The translations under genes and the position numbers were made by a program. Below, piece after piece: positions 40,270-49,900 of a stretch of DNA of 56,984 nucleotides. The notes under the pieces were generated by a model. It was not told where the DNA came from. It did no database searches and saw only the letters and a list, made by a program, of their open reading frames with translations. Source of the stretch: Cohnella fermenti (GTDB lineage: Bacteria > Bacillota > Bacilli > Paenibacillales > Paenibacillaceae). The stretch's first letter is position 1, and each line of letters starts with the position of its first letter. The stretch covers positions 1 through 56,984 of the forward strand of contig NZ_SSOB01000056.1 in assembly GCF_004801405.1 (NCBI RefSeq). The letters are read 5' to 3'.

Positions 40270-41413
40270 CGGGATTGTGCTGGAAGGGCGGCTTGTCTGC
40301 AGCGGCGTTCCTCATCGCATTCGTGTGCGAGATGGGCGCGTCGCGGAGCTGGAGCCGATCAAGACGGAAGCGCTCGCCGGGCTGCCTTGGATCGGTCCCG
40401 GGCTTGTCGATCTCCAGATCAACGGCTATGCCGGGATCGACTTCAACTCGCTCGCATTGACGGCGGACGAGGTCGAGGAAGCCGCCCGCCGCCTCAGCAG
40501 GCAAGGGATAACGACCTTCCTGCCGACGGTCATTACGAATAGCGACGAGAATATCGCCCGTCTGGTGTCCATTATCGCCGAGGCTTGCGAATCGGACCCG
40601 GATACGGCGCGAAGCATTCCCGGGATTCATCTGGAAGGGCCGTTCCTGTCGCCGGAGGACGGCCCGCGCGGCGCTCACGACAAGCGATACATCCGCGAGC
40701 CGGATTGGGACTTGATGTCGCGCTGGCAGCATGCGGCGAACGGGAGAATTCGTGTCCTTACTTTGTCTCCCGAATGGGAGGGCTCGGCCGCCTTCATCCG
40801 CCGCTGCCGGGAGCACGGCATTCGGGTGTCGATCGGGCATACCGGAGCGTCGCCGGAGGCGATTCGCGGGGCGATTGAAGCGGGGGCGACGATGAGCACG
40901 CATCTCGGCAACGGGGCTCATCTGATGCTGCCCCGGCATCCGAACTACATCTGGGAGCAGCTTGCGGCGGACGAAGTGACGGCCGCCTTCATTGCCGACG
41001 GCTTCCATCTTCCCGACTCCGTCTTGAAGGTCTTCCTCCGGTGCAAGGGGCAGCAGGCGATTCTCGTCAGCGACGCGGTCTATCTGGCGGGAATGCCGCC
41101 CGGAACCTACGACACCCACATCGGCGGCCGCGTCGTGCTGACCGAGGAAGGGAGGCTGCACCTCGCGGACCAGCCTCGGCTTCTCGCCGGTTCGGCGCAA
41201 CTGCTGCCCGCGGCAATTGACCGCTTGCTGAAGCGGCGTCTCGTCTCCGTCGGCGAGGCGTGGGAGCTGGCCTCTTCGCGGCCCGCATCGCTCTTGGGGC
41301 TGGAAGACGCCGGCCGGATACGCGTCGGCGCAAGGGCGGATCTCGTCGTATTCGATGCCGGCGACGACGGACTGACCATTCGGCAAGTCTATCGCGAGGG
41401 TCGGTTGCTCTGA
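40253..41413 (+). CDS. nagA: N-acetylglucosamine-6-phosphate deacetylase
   Basis: 386 residues, amidohydrolase fold. It removes acetate from GlcNAc-6-phosphate, supplying NagB. Motifs: WIGPGLVDLQINGYAGIDFN (the form without H-x-H, as in E. coli), GIHLEGPFLSPEDGPRGAHD (metal-binding Glu), VSIGHTGASPEAIRGAIEAG, MSTHLGNGAHLMLPRHPNY (diverged from T-H-L-F-N-A-M) and ILVSDAVYLAGMPPGTYD (catalytic Asp). ATG at 40253 after GAGGAG is preferred to earlier in-frame ATGs at 40157 and later. It is the last gene of the cluster. Confidence 0.93.
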   Translation: MASSSSGIVLEGRLVCSGVPHRIRVRDGRVAELEPIKTEALAGLPWIGPGLVDLQINGYAGIDFNSLALTADEVEEAARRLSRQGITTFLPTVITNSDENIARLVSIIAEACESDPDTARSIPGIHLEGPFLSPEDGPRGAHDKRYIREPDWDLMSRWQHAANGRIRVLTLSPEWEGSAAFIRRCREHGIRVSIGHTGASPEAIRGAIEAGATMSTHLGNGAHLMLPRHPNYIWEQLAADEVTAAFIADGFHLPDSVLKVFLRCKGQQAILVSDAVYLAGMPPGTYDTHIGGRVVLTEEGRLHLADQPRLLAGSAQLLPAAIDRLLKRRLVSVGEAWELASSRPASLLGLEDAGRIRVGARADLVVFDAGDDGLTIRQVYREGRLL

Positions 41414-41464
41414 GTGGGACGGAACGGGCTGCAACTCATCATGATACGATGCAAGCCTGAAGAA

Positions 41465-42062
41465 GAGGCTGTCCCAAAAGCTAACTCTGGAACAACGCCT
41501 TCAGCAGCAAAATAGGATGGCATTCGGAATAAACCAAGGAGCTAAGCAGCCTGTTCTCGCTTAGCTCCTTGGTTTGTGGCGTCCATCTCTGCTTTATTGA
41601 GCAGACTGTGGGCAAGCAAAAGCAACCCGACCTCCAGACTTACTTCGGGTAAGCCTCGAAGCAAGAATCGTTTAAAGCCTCGGTTGTTCTTCATAGCGCC
41701 AAACACAGGCTCCGATTCGATCATTCGCCTTACGGCCGGAGTATCTTCTTTTTCACTGCGGAACGTTCCCCTGACCTGGTTCCTTAGCAGCCAATACTTC
41801 ATGCTCGCTTTGATCTCACGATCCCCTTGGGCTTTGGTCCACTTCGGCCTAGCGGACAGGCCTCACAACCGTCGCTTCAGTAATATCGGTATTCGATTTC
41901 ATCCCCGCTTTCCGTTCTCTCCGTAATCCCTCTCCGAAAGTGAAGCGTTTGTCCGGCCATACATGTCCATGTATCTTGTTCGCTGTTATAGGTCCAGTTA
42001 TCGGTCTTGCTGATAGGGCAAACTGCGCCTAGAGGGGTTCCGGTAAAAGTCGTATTTTCCAT
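41465..42062 (-). pseudogene. Decayed IS1182-family transposase with one element end
   Basis: Minus-strand translation shows IS1182 transposase pieces: NWTYNSEQDTWTCMAGQTLH, then CEACPL, ARPKWTKAQGDREIK, MKYWLLRNQVRGTFRSE and the C-terminal signature FGAMKNNRGFKRFLLRGLPE. An internal TGA (near 41875) and a frameshift in the CEACPL region break the frame, and the N-terminal DDE half is missing. The sequence GAGGCTGTCCCAAAAG at 41465-41480 looks like the terminal inverted repeat of the right end; no matching left end is found. The copy cannot move by itself. Confidence 0.82.
41531..41575. terminator. Perfect 17-base inverted repeat at the IS1182 3' end
   Basis: AAACCAAGGAGCTAAGC (41531-41547) and its exact complement (41559-41575) are separated by 11 bases. 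The structure spans the last codons and stop of the transposase remnant (minus) and lies about 120 bases after nagA (+). It has GGTTT-type ends on both strands, so it may serve as a bidirectional terminator. Confidence 0.7.
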
Positions 42063-42370
42063 TTTTTAGGATTTCCGCCGAGTCCACAAGGAAGGAGGGC
42101 AAGGAATAGAATCAGCCGGGACGGTCAAGCCAATGATTTCCCCATGCGGAATTGGGCGCTGTCTGCCAGCATTCCCGCATGAGAGGTTTGCTATGCCGTC
42201 GTGCCGCCATCGGTGAATCAAGCTACAGTTTTACTACAGATATCGACATAGAGGGAGTAGAAATTCGACAACAATAGATTTTATTCGTCAAAATCTCTTA
42301 TCGATAAACAAGAATAAACAACCTATCATTAGCTATGGTTGAATTTATTGGATAAGAGGGAGTCGATAAA
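42063..42370. other. Gene-free stretch upstream of the RCC1-repeat gene
   Basis: No gene is supported here. The left part is GC-rich and could be remnant DNA beside the IS1182 piece. The right ~140 bases are AT-rich and probably contain the promoter for the three-gene secreted operon, but no single -35/-10 pair is convincing. The ribosome binding site AAGAGGGAG precedes the ATG at 42371. Confidence 0.45.
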
Positions 42371-45300
42371 ATGTCGTTAGGTCGGTATTATCCTGTCAAG
42401 GTATTGTCCCTGTGGTTAAGTTTAGCGCTTCTTATGTCGACGGCACTGTCCGGATCGCATGCCTTCTCGGCTGCTGAATCCGGCCCGCTTGTATTGAGTA
42501 CCGCGCCGGCCGACCAGGAGTCGAATGTCGCTATCGATCGTCCAATCGTCGTGACGTTTGACGAGACAGTTCAACAAGGGAACAACTTCTCCCTCATCAC
42601 GTTATACGACCAGAACAAACTTGCGCAAGTTCCAGTCGCAACCTCCATTGACGGTCATCAACTGACCCTTTCTCCCGAAATTTCGCTATCGTACGGCACT
42701 GCCTACAAGGCTTATGTTCCATCCGGTTCCGTCCAGAGTGCGAATGGAATTATTCTACAGAACAGCTATGTCATTGAGTTTGTCACGCTGGCGGAGCCGC
42801 TCTCCGTTGCTTCTATGGAACCGTCACCGGAAGCAGAGGGAGTGGTTCTGGATCGCCCGATTACGATGGCGTTTAATCTCCCTCTCGATTCCATCTATGA
42901 ATCCAGACTTAACTTGACAGCGGGCCTGATTGCAGTACCATTCTTCGTCGAGATTCAGGACAATCTGCTTATTCTTCAACCTCTCCATGACCTTGAAGCT
43001 GCAACGTCGTATACGGTGAGTCTGGGCATCGGAAGCGTTACGGCAAGCAACGGCCAAACTCTTCAGGGCGCCTATGCGTCTACGTTCACGACCGGGACCG
43101 TCTCCGAATCGGCAATGGATGTCCCCGCTCTCCAGGTAATCCGCACAACGCCGTCCGATCGGGAAGAGGATGTAGAACTTGGCGTACCAATCACTGTTGA
43201 TTTTAACACGACGGTTCAAGAAGGCCCCTCCATCTCGGGAATCCGTCTGAAGAAGCAAGAAGAAGAGATTCCTTATTCCATTACGATCAACGGAACACGG
43301 TTAACCATCATTCCGGACCAGGGACTTGAAGAGCAGACCTACTATACCGTCATATTGCCGACGGATGCCGTATTGTCCGAAGAAGGATCGGCCCTTGAAG
43401 CTGCTTACCGCTTCGGCTTCCGCACAGAAGGAAGTATGGAGGTGGTGCTTAAGCAGCGGTTGTCCGCCGGTGACGATCACACGTTGTATCTCGATGCGGA
43501 CGGAACGGTCTGGGCATGGGGAGTCAACCGGTCCGGGCAATTAGGAGACGGCACGACAACCAGCAGCCGCTTGCCGATACAGGTGTTGCAGGCTGCTGAC
43601 GGCGAGGGACGGGCGGCTCCGCTGGATGGTGTCATCTCCGTGAGCGGCGGGGGCAACTATTCAGCCGTTCTGAGAGCGGACGGCACGGTCTGGACCTGGG
43701 GAGGCAACCGTTCGGGCCAACTGGGGGATGGAACGACAAATGACCGTTCGGTTCCAGTGCAGGTCGTGATCGGGGACGGAGTCGGAGGCTTGTCCGCGAT
43801 CTCGTCGCTTAGCGGCGGAATGGAGCATATAGTGGCGCTCGCCTCCGACGGCACCGTCTGGAGTTGGGGCGCCAACGAGTATGGGCAACTGGGGAATGCG
43901 ACATTCTCGTCGTCTGGAGTTCCCGTGCAAGTGTTGGATGCATCCGACCATGGCGCGCTGTCCGGTATTGTCGCCATTGCTGCTGGCGCGTATCATTCCC
44001 TGGCCTTGAAGGCGGACGGCACGGTGTGGAGCTGGGGGCTCAACAGCCATGGGCAACTGGGCGACGGTTCGACCGTGAATCGCAGCTTGCCCGTTCAGGC
44101 GGTGAGCGGGAACGAAGCGGAGATGCTGGCGAACGCGATCGCCGTAGACGGAGGTTCAGGGCACTCCATCGCGTTGTTGGAGGATGGAACGGTATGGGCG
44201 TGGGGGGCCAATGACCAGGGCCAACTGGGCGACGGCTCGAAGGAGGACCGCTTATATCCCGTTCAGGTGAAGTCGGCGAATGAAGAAGACCCTCTCTCGA
44301 GTATCGTCGCGGTAGGAAGCGGCGCTACGTTCAGCACGGCGCTGACGGCAGAAGGCACGGTCTGGACCTGGGGCGATAACGCCTTCGGACAATTGGGAGA
44401 TGGAACTTCTCTTGACAGAGATATTCCCGTACAGGTAACCGGAGATCAAGGCGCGGGTCAGCTCACCGGTGTCACCCGAACCAGCGCTGGAGGTTCCCAC
44501 GTCGCAGTCATGCGTGACGATCATTCCATCTGGAGCTGGGGTCTTAACGAATTCGGGCAGCTTGGCAACGACACCGATTCGAATTACGCCTATCCGGTAG
44601 AGTTGGTTTGGTCCCCGCAATTGACGGTTGAGAGCAGCTATCCCGAGCAGAACGGAACCGTCTCGACGCTGACCCCTACGCTGACCGTGACCTTTAACTA
44701 CGATATTCAACAAGGGAACGACTTTGATCGCGTGGTTCTTCAGTACGGGGATGAGCAAGTCGCGCTTGAACAGACAATCGAAGGCAACCAGCTTCAACTG
44801 ACACCCGTGGAGCCGCTGTTGCCGGGCGCCGTATACGAACTGCTGATTCCCGAAGAGGCGGTCTATTCGGAGGAGATCGACACGACTGACGAGACCTATA
44901 CTTCCCTCAACCTGGCAATGTTCATGGCCAGCCTCGGCAACGAGGTTCAGATGCTGTCGGCCACCACGAGCAGCACCTTGTACACGTTGACGTTCACGAC
45001 GGTCGCAGGCACAACGGAATCCAGGCAACTGTTGGATGCAGGCTATGATCATACGTTGCTCGTGAAGTTGGATGGTTCCGTATGGGCAACTGGCTCTAAT
45101 ACGTACGGGCAACTGGGAGATGGAACGACAACGAACCAAAGCGAGCTTGTTAGAGTAAGAAACTCGGATGGGACGGGCTACTTGAGCGACGTGTATTCCG
45201 TGAGTACGGGATTATATCGATCTCTAGCGGTAAAGACGGACGGAACCGTGTGGAGTTGGGGATATAATTCTTCGTATGGCGCTCTTGGGAATGGGAGCAC

Positions 45301-46321
45301 GACCAATTCTCCTCTACCTGTTCAGGTTGTTGGAAGCGGAGGGACTGGCGCATTAAATAATGTTATCGCTGTAAGCGCGGGATATAGTCACAGTCTTGCG
45401 TTGAAGGCCGATGGGACGGTGTGGAGCTGGGGCAACAACGTAGTCGGGATGCTAGGGAATGCCACTCTAGTAACGAGTAAAACTCCTGTGCAAGTCGTTA
45501 ACTCTACCAATACAGGTGGATTAACCAATGTGATTGCTATTAGCGCAGGCTACGATCATTCTCTTACGCTGCTTGCAGATGGCACGGTATGGAGTTGGGG
45601 GAACAACGATTACGGGCAATTAGGAACCAACTCAATAGTAATGTCTACAAAGCCAGTGCAAGTGAAGGGGACAGGAGGAACGGGAGTCTTATCCAATATT
45701 ATTGCTATTGAAGCTGGCAACCAAAGTTCATTCGCGCTAGCGTCCGATGGGACGGTTTGGAGTTGGGGGAACAATTATTACGGGAAACTGGGAGATGGTA
45801 CGATGACGACCCGTAAAGCTCCGGTTCAAGTACTTGGAATTGGAGGAACAGGCGTATTGTCTGGTGTAATTGCGATTTCCACTGGTTACCAACATTCTGT
45901 GGCTTTAAAGTCAGACGGAACGATCTATGCATGGGGGTTTAATAACAATGGCCAACTTGGGAACAACACGAAGGTGGCGAACAAGAGCCCTGTTCAAGTA
46001 GTGGGGATCAACGGCACTGGCATAATGACTGGTGTATGTGCTATAAGCGCGGGACAATATTTTGTCGTTGCTATAACTAACGACGGCGTGCCTTGGGGAT
46101 GGGGGAACAATGATTCAGGACAACTGGGCGACGGAACAACAACAGCGTCCTTATACCCGGTTTCATTCATTAATCAAGAAAAATACCATTACTTTTACAG
46201 CCCGGCTAATCAAGTTACCGAATTCAGCTATTATAAGGGAATCAATGTGTATCGTCGGTTATATACCTATGATCTTAACGGCAACTTAATCAACACAACA
46301 ACGGCCCAGTTCACGTTTTGA
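42371..46321 (+). CDS. Secreted RCC1-repeat protein with SbsA-type Ig-like domains
   Basis: 1316 residues. Signal peptide ~1-34 (LWLSLALLMSTALSGSHAFS). Three SbsA/Big_5 Ig-like domains (~38-350, each starting P-x-x-x-x-x-V-x-x-x-x-P-I-x-V-x-F) come first. Seven RCC1 repeats follow (DGTVWAWGVNRSGQLGDGT to DHSIWSWGLNEFGQLGNDT), then a fourth Ig-like domain (~755-875) and seven more RCC1 repeats. Each set of seven would close one beta-propeller. The C-terminus ends with VYRRLYTYDLNGNLINTT, which is an RHS/YD repeat motif. It is the first gene of an operon with a coiled-coil protein and an RHS protein, and likely sits at the cell surface. Confidence 0.88.
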   Translation: MSLGRYYPVKVLSLWLSLALLMSTALSGSHAFSAAESGPLVLSTAPADQESNVAIDRPIVVTFDETVQQGNNFSLITLYDQNKLAQVPVATSIDGHQLTLSPEISLSYGTAYKAYVPSGSVQSANGIILQNSYVIEFVTLAEPLSVASMEPSPEAEGVVLDRPITMAFNLPLDSIYESRLNLTAGLIAVPFFVEIQDNLLILQPLHDLEAATSYTVSLGIGSVTASNGQTLQGAYASTFTTGTVSESAMDVPALQVIRTTPSDREEDVELGVPITVDFNTTVQEGPSISGIRLKKQEEEIPYSITINGTRLTIIPDQGLEEQTYYTVILPTDAVLSEEGSALEAAYRFGFRTEGSMEVVLKQRLSAGDDHTLYLDADGTVWAWGVNRSGQLGDGTTTSSRLPIQVLQAADGEGRAAPLDGVISVSGGGNYSAVLRADGTVWTWGGNRSGQLGDGTTNDRSVPVQVVIGDGVGGLSAISSLSGGMEHIVALASDGTVWSWGANEYGQLGNATFSSSGVPVQVLDASDHGALSGIVAIAAGAYHSLALKADGTVWSWGLNSHGQLGDGSTVNRSLPVQAVSGNEAEMLANAIAVDGGSGHSIALLEDGTVWAWGANDQGQLGDGSKEDRLYPVQVKSANEEDPLSSIVAVGSGATFSTALTAEGTVWTWGDNAFGQLGDGTSLDRDIPVQVTGDQGAGQLTGVTRTSAGGSHVAVMRDDHSIWSWGLNEFGQLGNDTDSNYAYPVELVWSPQLTVESSYPEQNGTVSTLTPTLTVTFNYDIQQGNDFDRVVLQYGDEQVALEQTIEGNQLQLTPVEPLLPGAVYELLIPEEAVYSEEIDTTDETYTSLNLAMFMASLGNEVQMLSATTSSTLYTLTFTTVAGTTESRQLLDAGYDHTLLVKLDGSVWATGSNTYGQLGDGTTTNQSELVRVRNSDGTGYLSDVYSVSTGLYRSLAVKTDGTVWSWGYNSSYGALGNGSTTNSPLPVQVVGSGGTGALNNVIAVSAGYSHSLALKADGTVWSWGNNVVGMLGNATLVTSKTPVQVVNSTNTGGLTNVIAISAGYDHSLTLLADGTVWSWGNNDYGQLGTNSIVMSTKPVQVKGTGGTGVLSNIIAIEAGNQSSFALASDGTVWSWGNNYYGKLGDGTMTTRKAPVQVLGIGGTGVLSGVIAISTGYQHSVALKSDGTIYAWGFNNNGQLGNNTKVANKSPVQVVGINGTGIMTGVCAISAGQYFVVAITNDGVPWGWGNNDSGQLGDGTTTASLYPVSFINQEKYHYFYSPANQVTEFSYYKGINVYRRLYTYDLNGNLINTTTAQFTF

Positions 46322-46353
46322 TTTGTTTCATAGACGAGAGGATGGATAATAGG

Positions 46354-46992
46354 ATGCGTATCAAGTTCTATATCTGGAAGAAGGCGCTGATGGGAGTACT
46401 GCTTTTGGGTGCGGCGGCAATTAGTTTGGTGGGATTGGCTTGGGCCCAAGATAACGAGGGGAAAGACGATCCGTTGTCCCACCTGGAGCGAAGAAGCATA
46501 GAAATAAGCGATCCGACTGCCGGCAAGAAGGACCCGATTATTGAAGAGATCAAAGCCAAAGCGGAAGCCAATCGCAAGAGTAGGCTGCATCAAAAGGACC
46601 AATTTAACTACACCAAGGAGGATCTGGAGGAACTGTTCGAAGCTGGGGCTTCCATCGAAGACATTTATCGCTCGGACCAACTGGGGAACGAGTGGTTGAC
46701 CGATCCAAAGTCGCTTATTGAAGAGAAGCGAAGCCAGAATAAGTCCTGGGCATCGGTCGAAGGCGATATCAAGAAACAAAAAGAAACCGAGTTGGCCGTG
46801 CTAGGCAAAAAGCACAGCAAGGCCCAGGCCGCATTCAAAAACCAAAAAATAAGCACGGCAGAAAAAATAGAAATTCTTCAAACCCTTGAGGAGCAAGGTG
46901 ACACTTCGTTGGATCAAGCCTTAAGCACATATCAAACGAAAGGGCTGAAGGGGCTGGAAAGCATGAAGCGGCAAGGAGGAGAACGTCAATGA
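46354..46992 (+). CDS. Secreted charged helical protein between RCC1 and RHS genes
   Basis: About 212 residues. A signal peptide (~1-32, MGVLLLGAAAISLVGLAWAQ) precedes a K/E/Q-rich, almost entirely helical mature region (EEIKAKAEANRKSRLHQKDQ; DIKKQKETELAVLGKKHSKA). I recognise no family. ATG at 46354 or 46342 could be the start; both fit the purine-rich GAGAGG region poorly. The stop overlaps the RHS start (ATGA), so its product is made with the RHS protein and may act as a chaperone, tether or shell component. Confidence 0.7.
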   Translation: MRIKFYIWKKALMGVLLLGAAAISLVGLAWAQDNEGKDDPLSHLERRSIEISDPTAGKKDPIIEEIKAKAEANRKSRLHQKDQFNYTKEDLEELFEAGASIEDIYRSDQLGNEWLTDPKSLIEEKRSQNKSWASVEGDIKKQKETELAVLGKKHSKAQAAFKNQKISTAEKIEILQTLEEQGDTSLDQALSTYQTKGLKGLESMKRQGGERQ

Positions 46993-49900
46993 GAAATTGG
47001 CTTCTGACACTCGGAATGGGATTCGCTTTGGTATGGGGCGTTCTCCTGGTCGGTTCCTCCTACGTGAACGCGGCCGTATCCGATGATGACGTATATAGCG
47101 CGTTTAATGCGGTTACCGTGCAGGAGCAGATTAATCAAACGAACAAACCACAATATGCGGACAGGGCTGGCAATAGTGAAATCATCGACCCAGCCTCCGG
47201 TAATTTAATCTGGCAGTCCACACAGATTCAGCTTCCAGGACGGGAAGGACTGGATTTAAACATCGGGGTGATGTACGATCTGAAAAATTCATTCTTCTAC
47301 ATGCGGCATAAAAAGACTGACGGAAATTTAAAAAAGTATAATTATTTAAGTTCTCGATATGACCTGGGAGCAGGTTGGGCCTTCCAATTCCCATCTATAC
47401 AGAAACTGGACGATTACCTTTATTATCACGGGGGAGACGGCGCCGTTTATAAAGCGAATACAAAATCGTTAACTTCTTCGTTGATTTTTTTCAGCTTAAT
47501 AGGCTATCCAGGAACAGACAAACAGCTAGTGGAAGAGATTGGAGTGGGCTCCTTTTCCAATGGGGTTGATTCCTCCAAATATTATTTGGAATACGATGAT
47601 GATAGAAGAGAGTACTTCTCGGCAGATGGCCGCCTTCTCGGCTTGACCGATCGATTTGGCAATAAAATCACCTTCCAGTATGTCGAGCGAACGGCGTATG
47701 ACGATGAAACATATAAATACATCTCATCGATTACCGACACCGTCGGTCGAGTTGTGACGTTTACGTATAATGACAGTACGACAACTAATTATTATAGCAA
47801 TATTACGTTGTCTGTTGCTGATCCTAATGGCAATGTTGTGCAGAAGGTTACTTATGGAAAATGGTTCTGGAATCTGCTCTTTAACGGAGAAGAGGACGGA
47901 ACCGCTCCGGTCCTGGGTTATATCATCGATGAAAATAGTGAATATACTTATTTTGACTACGGTGTATCTACTAACTACTTCCATTTTAGCGAGAAAACAG
48001 TGACCGCTAATTCCGGTTGGAACAGCTATCACCCTCTGCTATATGTCCAGAATAAGAACTCCAAAACGTATTATGAATACGATAAAGCGGCGCGGAATTT
48101 GGGGGCAGGCGGATTTGGTGAGGAAAATCGAGTGAACTTGAAAAAGGATATTCTGTATAAAAATACATCTACAACGCAAGGAACTTATAATGCAGTAGCG
48201 TATACGTATATAAACGATTACACGGGCTATCCAACCTATAAAAGCGCAAGCGCAATGGATAAAGGTTACTCCTTTTCATCGACAGCAACATTGAGTTCTT
48301 CAACTGCTACGAACGGGCTTGCAACGACGACCGAGTTTAACGGGAATCAGCAAGAACATATCATCACAACGAAGGCACCCAATGGGGAGAAGCAGGTCAT
48401 TACGAATCTTACGTTTTCGGCAGCTTACCCGTCCAAGCCGACGAAAATAGAAGTTAAAGTATACAGTTCCGATTCGGATACCGCCCCCGTTACCCTTTAT
48501 TTAAGTAGGAATTATACTTCGTGGGGAACCAACGCTGCGGATTCGAAACTGCTAACTTTAAGTCAGTACACTTCTACTAAATATTTAACTTCGTATACGT
48601 ATGAATCTAATCGTCATTTTCTATCAAGCAAGTCCTGGTATCAGGAGAAGACAGGGAGCCAACTCTCCGAATCGTACACGTATTACAGTGACGGCCGATT
48701 AAAAACGTATACGGATGCCAACGGCGTGACGACGACCTACTGCTATGAAGCGATCAGCACCAGTGGCGCGGTCACGAGTAATTGCAGCAATTCGTCTACG
48801 GTCGTCTCCGGAATGCTTCAGAAGGTGAAAGCAACCAAGAGTCTCGGTAATGGACAATCGTCCATTTCGGAGGTCTACTACAGCGCAGACACGAGTTATG
48901 CGTATCCAAGCAAAACAGTAAGCTACTTCACGACCACCAATAGCACAGGTACGGCCATTACGCAAGCCATTCAGAAGACAATGACGTATGATATGGGCAC
49001 GGGTCTCTTGAAGACGGAGACAGACTCAGCCGGCAACACGACCTCGTATGCCTATGATATTCTGGGACGCGTGACCTCGGTGACCTATCCGTCCTTTACG
49101 AACCTGAATGGGACGGAATACAATGTAACGGATTCATACACGTATACCAATACGAACATCCCGAGCACAGCCGACTCGGCGAATGCCGGGTTAAATGCGC
49201 TGAAGGTGATCTCGCAGCGGAAATATGTCCGGACCTCGGATAGTTCAAGCACCATCGTATCCAATCAGGTTGCTTACTATGACGGATTCGGTTCATTGCG
49301 CTATGCGACAGAGACGAATAGCGGCACAACCCAGATTACTCAGTATCGCATGGACGATTTGAATCGGGCCGTGTACGCGATCGACCCAATGGGCAACACG
49401 ACCACGGTGACGTATGACGCCTGGGGCAATGCGAAGGAAACTGCCGACGTTTATGGAAATTTGTATGTGACAGAGAACGATCCCAAGGCGCGCAAAGTCA
49501 CGCAATATCTGGTTGCCGCTATGGATGTCACGGCGTATCGCGCGGATAGCACCGTGGCAAGCTTGAAGTCCAACTATATCGAGCATGATTATGATCAATG
49601 GGGCAACCTGAGCTCGAATAAGGTATACAAGGATTGGCCTGCGCAAAGCCAACCGCTTATGGAGACGTACACATACGATCTCGTCGGCAATTTAAAAACG
49701 TATGCCGATCCCAATGGCAACACGAACAGTAATGGTGTCACGACGAGCTATAGTTATGATGGGCTTAATCAGCTCACGTCCGTAACGGATGCGATAGATC
49801 AAATGACGACGTACACGTACGATGCGAACGGGCTGATGACAGGCGCCACCATACAAGCAGGGGCGAGCGGGACGCCGCAATCCTTGAAGACCAAAACGTA

